DNA of 16,886 nt, taken from an uncultured Prevotellaceae bacterium. GTDB lineage: Bacteria > Bacteroidota > Bacteroidia > Bacteroidales > Bacteroidaceae. Where the stretch lies: the NCBI GenBank assembly GCA_945827465.1, contig CALZOH010000039.1, positions 1-16,886 on the forward strand, in the 5' to 3' direction. Within the stretch, counting starts at the first letter, position 1, and each line of letters starts with the position of its first letter. The notes under the pieces are model-generated. The model was given only the letters and a program-made list of their open reading frames with translations. It ran no database searches and was not told where the DNA came from. Of the stretch, positions 1 to 6,625 are shown in pieces. The position numbers and the translations under genes are program-made.

Positions 1-2
1 CG

Positions 3-1466
3 GTCATACACCTTAAAGTAAAACAGATATTCTATCAAATATATTATAGATGTATACACGCTCATTATAAAGAATTAATTGCTCCATATCATCAGCCGAT
101 ATTACTGCCTGCAAAGTGGATAGAAAAACCAATTTGTTTAATCAATGGTGAATTTCGTTTTCTGAATCAGTCTCATTCATTTTCGGGCTGGAACTTCCAG
201 GAACATGGAATGTTATGGGCATATAATCTCAATTATTTTGACTTCTTACACCAAACAAATTTTTCAAAAGATGAGGCCTGCCATTGGATAGATGTATTTA
301 TTCGAGACATTAAGGAAAATCAAGTTGGATTAGACCCTTATCCCACAGCTTTGAGGGGCATTAATTGGATAAAATTTTTCTGTAAGTACCCTGAGTGTGC
401 AACCGAAGTACGTGAAAATGCCCTATGGAGTCAGTATACATTATTGGAAAAGAAATTGGAATTCCATTTACTTGGAAATCATCTGTTAGAAGATTGTATC
501 AGCCTATTGATTGCCGCTCTTTATTTTGATCATGAAAAATGGCTAAAGAAATCGACACGTCTATTGATGACCGAATTGGATGAGCAGACGCTGGCCGATG
601 GAGCACATTATGAGCAATCGCCAATGTATCATTCCATCCTTCTTGACCGTTTGCTGGATGCAATTAACTTTGCACTTGGCAGAAATAAGCGGGCATTAGC
701 AGAAAAATTGAAACAATACGCTTGCAGACAAATAGGATGGTTGCAGGCCATTAGCTATAAAGACGGAAGTTGGCCTTTCTTTAATGATGCAGCTCTCCAT
801 ATAGCACCCCATTCAGAAAGAATAATTAATTACGCCCGACAACTTAATATTGAAGCGAGTGAAAGTAGGCTGAGTGAATCAGGATATCGAATATTCCATT
901 CTGCACACCATGAAGTAAGAATTGATTGTGGAAACATTACAGCTACTTATCAACCGGGACATACACATGCAGATTCGCTTACGTATGAATTGAGAATCGA
1001 TGGAAAACCATTCGTTGTAGATACCGGTATTTCTACTTACAATAAAAATGAGCGCCGTCAATATGAAAGATCAACGATTGCTCATAATTGTGTTATACCA
1101 GACTCAAACAAGGATAATAATAGTAGTGCAGTATGGGGCGGATTTAGAGTGGGTAAACGTTGTCGAATTAAGATAATAAAAGATGAGTCGCATGAAATCA
1201 TTGCGGAACACAACGGATTTGTTCAACCCTGCAGAAGGCGTTGGAGCATGCAGAGAGAGGGACTTCTCGTCGAAGATATTTATGCGGGAAAGGCTATCTC
1301 GATTATTCACCTTGCGACAGATGCAGACATCAAAAGAATACATGTTGAGGGCGCAAAACAAATAGAGATGGCAGATAATTATTACTCTATTGAATACAAC
1401 CGATTCATACCGTGTAAAGTTCTTTACATTTATTTTGAGAATCGGGTCAAATATTTTATCTCATGA
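3..1466 (+). CDS. Heparinase II/III-family protein, 5' end outside window
   Basis: The reading frame is open from the left edge with no stop, so the Met at 210 is probably internal and the gene is 5'-truncated by the window. The product resembles heparinase II/III-family (alginate-lyase-like) proteins: an (alpha/alpha) toroid followed by a beta-sandwich C-terminal domain. Recognisable motifs are LWAYNLNYFDFL (from 213), GNHLLED (about 474), DGAHYEQSPMYH (about 598), PGHTHADS (about 954) and the segment VDTGISTYNKNERRQYERST followed by IAHN, which carries the Tyr and His typical of the C-terminal domain. The family cleaves or modifies uronic-acid polysaccharides, but members embedded in capsule or O-antigen loci are usually uncharacterised. 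The stop overlaps the next glycosyltransferase start (ATGA at 1463-1466), so the two are probably co-translated. I see no export signal because the N-terminus is missing. Its A+T-rich composition differs from the genes that follow. Confidence 0.85.
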   Translation, partial: VIHLKVKQIFYQIYYRCIHAHYKELIAPYHQPILLPAKWIEKPICLINGEFRFLNQSHSFSGWNFQEHGMLWAYNLNYFDFLHQTNFSKDEACHWIDVFIRDIKENQVGLDPYPTALRGINWIKFFCKYPECATEVRENALWSQYTLLEKKLEFHLLGNHLLEDCISLLIAALYFDHEKWLKKSTRLLMTELDEQTLADGAHYEQSPMYHSILLDRLLDAINFALGRNKRALAEKLKQYACRQIGWLQAISYKDGSWPFFNDAALHIAPHSERIINYARQLNIEASESRLSESGYRIFHSAHHEVRIDCGNITATYQPGHTHADSLTYELRIDGKPFVVDTGISTYNKNERRQYERSTIAHNCVIPDSNKDNNSSAVWGGFRVGKRCRIKIIKDESHEIIAEHNGFVQPCRRRWSMQREGLLVEDIYAGKAISIIHLATDADIKRIHVEGAKQIEMADNYYSIEYNRFIPCKVLYIYFENRVKYFIS

Positions 1467-2665
1467 AAATACTGATTGTTGCCGAACGCTATTGGCCGGA
1501 AGTAGGAGCAGCCCCTTCACGGCTGGCCAATATGGCAGAAGGATTAAAAGAAAATGGATGTGACGTAGAGGTGCTGACCGGGCTGCCCAATTATCCAAAA
1601 GGAAAGATTTTTGAGGGTTATCGTGGATGCCTCTTCCGTCGCGAGGAGTACCAAGGTATGACTTTATTCCGATACTGGCTCTATGCCACCGTGAGTCGTC
1701 ATCCCATTGCGCGAGTGCTAAACATGTTTTCGTTGGCCGTGACCATTTGGCTCTTTGCTTTCAGATGGCGACGTATCAAGAGCTACGACTGCGTGATTAT
1801 TCAAACTCCGACTCTCGTAGTTGCGAGTAGTGCCATGTTGATCTTTAAATATCTTTACCGGCGTTGCTGCCTGCTGAACGTAAGTGATATTTGGCCTACT
1901 ACAGCTGTTGATATGGGCGTAATGCGCGAAACCGACAAAAGCTATCGCTTTATGGCGGCTTTGGAGCGTTTCCTATATAGAACTGCCGATGGCATTATGG
2001 GACAAAGCCAGGAGATATTGGACCACATTTCCACTTTTAGGAATCGGGGACAACTATTTCTCTATCGCAACCTGCAACGTTACAGCCTCGTCCGACCCCC
2101 CAAGAAGAAAGGCGTGCCGTTGAAAGTAGTTTTCAGCGGTATGTTGGGCGTTGCGCAAAATGTAGAAGAATTGGTGCGGAAAATATCCTTTGAACAATTA
2201 GGTGTAGAGTTCCACATCTTGGGTGGCGGACGACAGTTACCCGAAATCGAGGCCTATATCCAGCAGCATCCTCATTGCAACGTGAAGGCTCATGGTTTTG
2301 TAGCCAAAGAGGAGATAGCCGACAGGCTGCGTGAAATGGATGCAGGCATAGTGCCACTTGCCACTCGCATACGGGGAGCCGTTCCTTCAAAAATCTATGA
2401 TATCTTGCCTCAAGGGCTTCCTATCTTGTTTTGCGGAGGTGGTGAAGGAGCCCATTTTATCAATGAACATAGGGTCGGTATGATCAGTTCCCCGGGTGAC
2501 TACGAAGCACTGACACAAAACATTGAGAAACTTAATCGCATGTCGGATGCTGACTATGAGGCTATGTCAGAGCGATGCCTGCAAGTGAGCCGTAATGAAT
2601 TGGATTTTGACAAACAAATAAAACAACTTGCTGAATTCATCCAAACTTTGGCAAAGAGAGGGTAG
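1463..2665 (+). CDS. Glycosyltransferase family 4, WbuB-like
   Basis: This 400-residue protein has the two-domain GT-B layout of family 4 glycosyltransferases. The N-terminal acceptor domain begins MKILIVAERYWPEVGAAPSR and carries VLTGLPNYPKG (residues 38-48), a stretch typical of WbuB-type enzymes. The C-terminal donor-binding domain contains VFSGMLG and a GAVPSKIYDILPQGLPIL motif, where the usual EX7E region appears as an Asp variant. WbuB-type enzymes add an amino-deoxy sugar such as L-FucNAc to an undecaprenyl-linked glycan at the cytoplasmic membrane; that substrate is only inferred here. Hydrophobic segments near residues 83-100 and 112-130 may associate with the membrane. It overlaps the upstream heparinase-like gene by 4 nt and is followed 45 nt later by a WbuC-family gene, a pairing known from L-FucNAc O-antigen clusters, which supports the WbuB assignment. 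Confidence 0.85.
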   Translation: MKILIVAERYWPEVGAAPSRLANMAEGLKENGCDVEVLTGLPNYPKGKIFEGYRGCLFRREEYQGMTLFRYWLYATVSRHPIARVLNMFSLAVTIWLFAFRWRRIKSYDCVIIQTPTLVVASSAMLIFKYLYRRCCLLNVSDIWPTTAVDMGVMRETDKSYRFMAALERFLYRTADGIMGQSQEILDHISTFRNRGQLFLYRNLQRYSLVRPPKKKGVPLKVVFSGMLGVAQNVEELVRKISFEQLGVEFHILGGGRQLPEIEAYIQQHPHCNVKAHGFVAKEEIADRLREMDAGIVPLATRIRGAVPSKIYDILPQGLPILFCGGGEGAHFINEHRVGMISSPGDYEALTQNIEKLNRMSDADYEAMSERCLQVSRNELDFDKQIKQLAEFIQTLAKRG

Positions 2666-2710
2666 TGTTGTAGGTTTCGGCTTTAGCCATGCTATATTAA
2701 AAGATAGAAG

Positions 2711-3115
2711 ATGAAGTTTGACAAAGAATTTTTAGACCAATTGAGTGAGCAGGCGAAGGCTTCATCTCGGCTGAGGATGCACTTCGACCTGAGGGATTCG
2801 GTTGACGAAGGTGCGATGAGAATGCTCAATGCTTTGGAGCCGGGTACTGTGATTCCTATCCACCGACACAACGAGACAAGTGAGGACGTGGTTTGCCTTC
2901 GTGGATGCGTGGAAGAGGTATTCTACGATGCCGACGGTAACGAAACGGACTGCTACCGCCTGCAACCGGGTACGGACTGCTGCGCCTGCCATGTTCCGAT
3001 GGGGCAATATCATACCTGTCGTTCCCTCGAAAGTCATTCGGTCATCATCGAATTCAAGCACGGAAGGTACGACCCACTCACTACGGAGGACTTTCTCGAA
3101 CAGCCGACAACGTAG
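2711..3115 (+). CDS. wbuC: WbuC-family cupin-fold metalloprotein
   Basis: This 134-residue single-domain protein matches the WbuC family: an N-terminal FDKEFLDQLSEQAKASSRLR segment, then a cupin barrel with LEPGTVIPIHRHNETSED (His51 and His53, with Glu58 as a possible third ligand) and a later GQYHTC (His101) as probable metal ligands. WbuC genes sit beside wbuB in O-antigen and capsule loci; the biochemical role is not established to my knowledge. Seven cysteines occur between residues 62 and 103, including a CCAC cluster at 90-93, which is unusually many for a small cytoplasmic cupin. No signal peptide is present. The gene is visibly more G+C-rich than the heparinase-like gene at the start of the window. 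A hairpin 24 nt after the stop probably ends the transcript, making this the last gene of the polysaccharide block. Confidence 0.85.
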   Translation: MKFDKEFLDQLSEQAKASSRLRMHFDLRDSVDEGAMRMLNALEPGTVIPIHRHNETSEDVVCLRGCVEEVFYDADGNETDCYRLQPGTDCCACHVPMGQYHTCRSLESHSVIIEFKHGRYDPLTTEDFLEQPTT

Positions 3116-3138
3116 GGACAAATACCGCAGTTTTTTTC

Positions 3139-3177
3139 ATTTGGGCCGGAGAGTGAATATCGCTTTCCGGCCCAAAT
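3139..3177 (+). terminator. Strong hairpin closing the polysaccharide block
   Basis: ATTTGGGCCGGA (3139-3150) pairs perfectly with TCCGGCCCAAAT (3166-3177). The stem can extend five further pairs, two of them G-U, to leave a 5-nt AATAT loop. It begins 24 nt after the WbuC stop. It lacks a U-tract on the 3' side; a run of seven T precedes it instead. It is therefore a likely but not textbook intrinsic terminator, and it could also stabilise the mRNA 3' end. Confidence 0.6.
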
Positions 3178-3204
3178 AGTATAATTGGGGAATTATTCAG
3201 CTGA

Positions 3205-3247
3205 CATGCCTTTTCGTTTACGTCAGGCGTATGCGATACGCTTCTAC
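3205..3247 (-). repeat. Degenerate copy of a dispersed GTAG...ATACGCC repeat
   Basis: Read on the - strand, this 43-nt stretch has the order GTAG, 18 nt ending ATACGCC, 9 variable nt, then CGAAAAGGCATG. The same blocks occur with identical spacing at 16509-16551 on the + strand. The segment 3225-3248 also matches 16393-16416 at 21 of 24 positions. It lies downstream of tRNA-Arg in the same orientation as the tRNA. It is an intergenic repeat-family member with no coding potential that I can see. Confidence 0.7.
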
Positions 3248-3299
3248 ACTTGTTCGATAATCTTTGCTTTGATCTAAAAGATGTTCCAATATAAAACCG

Positions 3300-3333
3300 A
3301 AAAGAGGATGTGCCAATTGACACACCCTCTTTT
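3300..3333 (-). terminator. Terminator of tRNA-Arg
   Basis: AAAAGAGG (3300-3307) pairs with CCTCTTTT (3326-3333). The stem continues with four more pairs after one mismatch, leaving an 8-nt loop. On the - strand the 3' arm ends in TTTT, then CGG and another TTTT. It begins only 7 nt past the tRNA 3' end, fitting an intrinsic terminator for the tRNA transcript. Confidence 0.8.
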
Positions 3334-3340
3334 CACGGAG

Positions 3341-3415
3341 TGATTCCGTTGGGATTCGAACCCAAGACCCACGCCTTAGAAGGGCGTTGCTCTAATCCAA
3401 CTGAGCTACGGAACC
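3341..3415 (-). tRNA. tRNA-Arg (anticodon TCT)
   Basis: The - strand folds into a 75-nt cloverleaf. Acceptor arm GGTTCCG pairs with CGGAATC through one G-U pair. The anticodon arm is ACGCC-CTTCTAA-GGCGT with anticodon TCT (plus-strand 3378-3380). The T arm is TTGGG-TTCGAAT-CCCAA, and the discriminator base is A. The 3' CCA is not encoded. It decodes AGA and AGG arginine codons. Promoter and terminator signals flank it, so it is probably transcribed alone. Confidence 0.95.
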
Positions 3416-3426
3416 AAAACCGGCTG

Positions 3427-3457
3427 CAAAAGTACGGGTTTTTATTGATTCTACAAA
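3427..3457 (-). promoter_or_regulatory. Promoter of tRNA-Arg
   Basis: On the - strand TTTG (plus 3454-3457) is followed by exactly 19 nt and then TACTTTTG (plus 3427-3434). This matches the Bacteroidota primary sigma-factor consensus TTTG-N19-TAnnTTTG. The -7 box ends 11 nt before the mature tRNA 5' end, so the precursor leader would be very short. Confidence 0.85.
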
Positions 3458-3543
3458 ATACATTTCTGAAAAAACTGCTTTATTCTTCAGAGTATTCATG
3501 TAGATAAGTTCGTTGGGAAGCTCTATGATGCCTAAAAGTATTA

Positions 3544-3709
3544 AACCCAAATCGGTCATTAGACTATTATGCGCAAACAAACTTTCTTTTTGTCATCTGC
3601 CTTTCCGTTTTTCGGTTGCAATGGAACCCCATTGCGCCCTCAAAACGTAGAGACATCTGAACAAAAACAAGAGTTGTTATCATCATAACGCTAATGACCG
3701 ATTTGGGTT
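3544..3709. repeat. Symmetric 166-bp inverted-repeat element, MITE-like
   Basis: The ends are perfect 19-bp inverted repeats: AACCCAAATCGGTCATTAG at 3544-3562 and its complement at 3691-3709. A second perfect inverted repeat, GCAATGG-AACC-CCATTGC (3618-3635), has the same centre point (3626.5). The 55 nt between on each side match their counterparts at roughly half the positions, in blocks. The whole element can thus fold as one long imperfect hairpin. If the outermost base pair is excluded, TAA flanks both ends (3542-3544 and 3709-3711) as a possible 3-bp target duplication. It encodes no protein I can support. It fills most of the 405-nt gap between tRNA-Arg and the DUF4199 gene. Confidence 0.7.
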
Positions 3710-3783
3710 AAAACCATTCCTCATGAAGGTGTCAGCAAATGAAAACAATGTGGCATTTTGCTTTTTCTTCTCACGAATTGCAC

Positions 3784-3791
3784 TAACTTTG
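3784..3791 (+). promoter_or_regulatory. -7 box upstream of the DUF4199 operon
   Basis: TAACTTTG matches TAnnTTTG and lies 29 nt before the ATG at 3821. A TTTG occurs 23 nt upstream of it, longer than the usual spacing of about 19 nt, so only the -7 element is convincing. It would drive the run from the DUF4199 gene onward. Confidence 0.65.
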
Positions 3792-3820
3792 CAGAGATTT
3801 AAAGAATAGGTATATAGGAT

Positions 3821-4393
3821 ATGGCTCTTTTTTCGGACGTTTTTAGGCAAACCAATGCTTACGCCATGCAATTGGGAGGTATTTTGGGCCTTTATTGGTG
3901 TTTAGGACTGCTGTGTATGGTTGCCGGATTCCAAGTATCGTTCTTGCACTCGTTGGTTCCATTGATAGTTTTGGGTGCGCCTCTCTTGGGTTATTTCTTG
4001 GCGCGATATTTTGAGGGACAAGTAAGGGCTGATGCCCCGGTTGACTTTGTAAGAGCCTTTTTGTTTTGCTATCTCATGTATCTTTATGCTACCGTTATTT
4101 TAGGTGGCGTGACTTATATTTACTTCACAATGTTTGATGAAGGCAGTTTTATTGAAGCAAATATAGCGCAGTTGCAACGTCCTGAAATGAAGGAACTCCT
4201 TTCCTCACCACAAATGCAGTCACAAATTAATGAAGCGCTCACTACGACAGGTTTCAAAAGCCTTGAAGAGATGTTCAGAAGTGTTACGCCTCTCATGTTG
4301 GCTGCAAATATTGTTGATCTTAATCTGCTGATAGGAGTTATTCTTTCAATTCCTACGGCCTTTTTTATTAAAACAAAATCATTAAGAAAATAG
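3821..4393 (+). CDS. DUF4199 family integral membrane protein
   Basis: This 190-residue hydrophobic protein fits the DUF4199 family. Four membrane segments are apparent near residues 17-38, 42-63, 80-105 and 155-182. Between the third and fourth lies a longer polar loop (about 106-154) carrying an acidic FDEGSFIEAN stretch and an amphipathic helix. There is no cleavable signal peptide, so it probably sits in the cytoplasmic membrane. The function of the family is unknown. The gene has its own -7 box and is followed 8 nt later by a polyprenyl-phosphate-type glycosyltransferase. From memory, DUF4199 genes commonly precede such GT2 genes in Bacteroidales, so it may assist the lipid-linked sugar pathway; that role is inference. 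Confidence 0.8.
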   Translation: MALFSDVFRQTNAYAMQLGGILGLYWCLGLLCMVAGFQVSFLHSLVPLIVLGAPLLGYFLARYFEGQVRADAPVDFVRAFLFCYLMYLYATVILGGVTYIYFTMFDEGSFIEANIAQLQRPEMKELLSSPQMQSQINEALTTTGFKSLEEMFRSVTPLMLAANIVDLNLLIGVILSIPTAFFIKTKSLRK

Positions 4394-4401
4394 TTTACCT
4401 A

Positions 4402-5355
4402 ATGAATATATCTGTAGTCATTCCTTTGTATAATGAAGAAGAAAGTATTCCAGAACTCTTCGCTTGGATTAAGCGAGTGATGGAAGTTCATCAATATAGT
4501 TTTGAAGTGATTTTTGTCAATGACGGAAGTACCGACTCTTCTTGGGATAAAATTGTAGAATTATCTAAGGAAAATGATACCGTTCATGGCATTCGTTTCC
4601 GCCGTAACTACGGAAAGTCAGCTGCTCTTTACCAGGGATTTAAGAAAGCAAAGGGGGATGTGGTGATTACGATGGATGCAGACTTGCAGGATTCGCCCGA
4701 TGAGATTCCTGAACTCTATCGTATGATTATGGAAGAGAAGTATGATCTCGTTTCCGGATACAAGAAGAAACGTTATGATCCGCTTTCAAAGACTCTGCCA
4801 ACCAAACTTTTTAATGCCACGGCGCGCAAAGTGAGTGGGATTCATAATTTACATGACTTCAACTGCGGATTAAAGGCTTATCGTCTGAAGGTGGTGAAGA
4901 ATATCGAAGTATATGGCGAGATGCACCGTTATATTCCTTATTTGGCCAAGAATGCAGGCTTTAGCAAAATAGGTGAAAAGGTGGTGCACCACCAAGCCCG
5001 CAAGTATGGAAGTACAAAGTTTGGCGGTCTTAATCGCTTCTTCAATGGCTATCTTGATTTGCTTAGTTTGTGGTTCCTTACTCAGTTTGGCCTGAAACCC
5101 ATGCACGTATTCGGCTTCTTGGGCTCATTGATGTTTTTCATCGGTTTTATTGCCATCGTGATAGTCGGTGCTACCAAGTTATGTGCCCTTTCAAATGGTC
5201 TTCGGGCGCCTTTAGTGACCGATTCGCCTTATTTTTATCTGTCGTTGACGATGATGATACTCGGAACTCAACTTTTTATGACCGGTTTTTTGGGTGAACT
5301 CATCAGTCGTAACTCCGCCAATCGTAACAATTATCAGATAGAGGATGATTTTTAA
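4402..5355 (+). CDS. GT2 glycosyltransferase, polyprenyl-phosphate (DPM1/GtrB/ArnC) type
   Basis: This 317-residue protein has an N-terminal GT-A domain (about 1-230). It shows VVIPLYNEEESIPELF at the start, VNDGSTDSSW at 39-48, and the metal-binding MDADLQDSPDEIPEL with the DxD at 92-94. Two C-terminal membrane segments follow, at about 233-258 and 274-298. This arrangement is typical of enzymes that transfer a sugar from a nucleotide donor to undecaprenyl phosphate on the inner face of the membrane, producing the donor for periplasmic glycosylation. The sugar cannot be read from the sequence. It lies 8 nt after the DUF4199 gene. Its stop overlaps the following lipoprotein reading frame by 11 nt, so all belong to one transcription unit. 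Confidence 0.88.
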   Translation: MNISVVIPLYNEEESIPELFAWIKRVMEVHQYSFEVIFVNDGSTDSSWDKIVELSKENDTVHGIRFRRNYGKSAALYQGFKKAKGDVVITMDADLQDSPDEIPELYRMIMEEKYDLVSGYKKKRYDPLSKTLPTKLFNATARKVSGIHNLHDFNCGLKAYRLKVVKNIEVYGEMHRYIPYLAKNAGFSKIGEKVVHHQARKYGSTKFGGLNRFFNGYLDLLSLWFLTQFGLKPMHVFGFLGSLMFFIGFIAIVIVGATKLCALSNGLRAPLVTDSPYFYLSLTMMILGTQLFMTGFLGELISRNSANRNNYQIEDDF

Positions 5356-5905
5356 TCTACAAAAAATATTGTTCCGTATGTTTCACTCTCTGTCAAGGTG
5401 TATTGTCATCAGAATGGGGGGTGCTTGGTTATTGCCGGCGCTGATTATTGCCGGATGCAGCAGTACAGATTGTCCGCTGAACAATACGGTTTATCTTAGT
5501 GCTCGGTTTTATAATTCGTCATCGGGTGCTGTTACAAATATAACCGACACTCTGAGTGTGATAGCAGGAGGAAAGAACAATACTTTAATCTTAAACCGCT
5601 TTGTTAATTTCAACCAAATCAATCTTCCGATGGGTTATGTGCAGACCTCTGACACTTTATTGTTTTGTTTTAAGACAAAAGCAGGAACTGTGGTTGATCA
5701 AGTTGTAGTAGAGCATACCAACGTACCCCATTTTGTTTCATTGGATTGCAGTACTGCTTTTTTTCATACCATTACAGGAGTGAGTGTGAGTCCACGTATC
5801 CCAACAGCTGATTTTCCGACAGCCATCGACAGCATAGTCATATTACAACCCGAGGTAAATTATGATGAACGAGAGAACCTGCAGATTTATTTTAGTACTT
5901 ATTAG
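5345..5905 (+). CDS. DUF6452-like putative lipoprotein
   Basis: This 186-residue protein begins with a long N-terminal region, then a hydrophobic stretch and the lipobox LIIAGC (Cys38). It is predicted to be a lipidated envelope protein of about 149 residues. The mature part begins CSSTDCPLNN and contains LSARFYNSS, LNRFVNFNQINLPMGY, VEHTNVPHFVSLDCS and VNYDERENLQIYF, which I recognise as the DUF6452 pattern of Bacteroidales. Function is unknown. The start is uncertain: the ATG at 5345 overlaps the GT2 stop by 11 nt and gives an unusually long n-region, while the in-frame ATG at 5378 would give a more normal signal peptide. The 3' end overlaps the next gene by 44 nt, suggesting translational coupling. 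Confidence 0.75.
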   Translation: MIFNLQKILFRMFHSLSRCIVIRMGGAWLLPALIIAGCSSTDCPLNNTVYLSARFYNSSSGAVTNITDTLSVIAGGKNNTLILNRFVNFNQINLPMGYVQTSDTLLFCFKTKAGTVVDQVVVEHTNVPHFVSLDCSTAFFHTITGVSVSPRIPTADFPTAIDSIVILQPEVNYDERENLQIYFSTY

Positions 5906-6614
5906 TTCCTTCTGCCTTTTTGCACGACTGGAAGTGAATGCACAAAATGAGGCGACTGTTCAGACTCCTCAAAAGGTGCGCACCACCGGTGTACAATACC
6001 AGTCGGAAGTGGATTCTTTGGCCTTATTTCTGCAGCAAAAGCCTCTTCGTTTCTTTGAAGGTGTGTCGGTGTCAGGCGATTTATTGGGGGCAATCCTATA
6101 TCAGATAGCCAACTATGGTCAGTTGGAAGGTGCTGTTCGCATGAATATCAAAGGAACATATTTCCCCGTCGTTGAACTTGGTCTTGGGCATAGTGACCAT
6201 CAAGACGATGAGACAGATCTGCATTTTAAAACCTCTTCGCCATTTATTCGTATTGGTTGCGACTACAATTTGGCTCGTGACAAGCGTTCGGGCAATCGTA
6301 TTTTTTGTGGATTACGATATGCCTACACCAAAATTACTTACGATTTGACCGGACCAGACCTGGTTGACCCTGTATGGGGAGATCATGCGCCCTATATTTT
6401 CAATGACCTCAAGTCAAATGTTTCTTGGGGCGAATTGGTGTTCGGTTTGGAAGCCAAGATATGGAAGATATTCCATGTGGGTTGGTCTTTGCGTTATCGT
6501 ATGCGATTGAGTCAAGAGATACCCACTGTGGGGCAAGCGTGGTATGTACCCGGATATGGCAAGAATGATACCCATAATCTTGGTGGTACGTTCAATTTAG
6601 TGTTTGATATTTAA
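5862..6614 (+). CDS. DUF6048-like exported beta-rich protein
   Basis: This 250-residue protein starts with a signal peptide (hydrophobic core FILVLISSFCLFA, probable cleavage after VNA, residue 27). The mature protein has alternating hydrophobic strands with aromatic ends, such as FEGVSVSGDLLGAIL, MNIKGTYFPVVELGLG, FCGLRYAYTKITYD, GELVFGLEAKIW and HVGWSLRYRMRL, and finishes GTFNLVFDI. This looks like a small outer-membrane beta-barrel. I assign it to DUF6048 from the PVWGDHAPYIFNDLKSNVSW region and its position after the DUF6452-like gene. An ATGATG start allows Met1 or Met2. No biochemical function is known to me. The tandem overlap with the lipoprotein gene suggests the two products act together at the outer membrane. 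Confidence 0.75.
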   Translation: MMNERTCRFILVLISSFCLFARLEVNAQNEATVQTPQKVRTTGVQYQSEVDSLALFLQQKPLRFFEGVSVSGDLLGAILYQIANYGQLEGAVRMNIKGTYFPVVELGLGHSDHQDDETDLHFKTSSPFIRIGCDYNLARDKRSGNRIFCGLRYAYTKITYDLTGPDLVDPVWGDHAPYIFNDLKSNVSWGELVFGLEAKIWKIFHVGWSLRYRMRLSQEIPTVGQAWYVPGYGKNDTHNLGGTFNLVFDI

Positions 6615-6625
6615 CTTCCGGAAAG

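Noticed and set aside
2880..3179. 99-codon frame overlapping wbuC
   Set aside because: It is an out-of-frame shadow of a well-supported gene and runs into the terminator hairpin.
3310..3507. 65-codon + strand frame across the tRNA-Arg gene
   Set aside because: It is the antisense of a clear tRNA and its promoter, not a protein gene.
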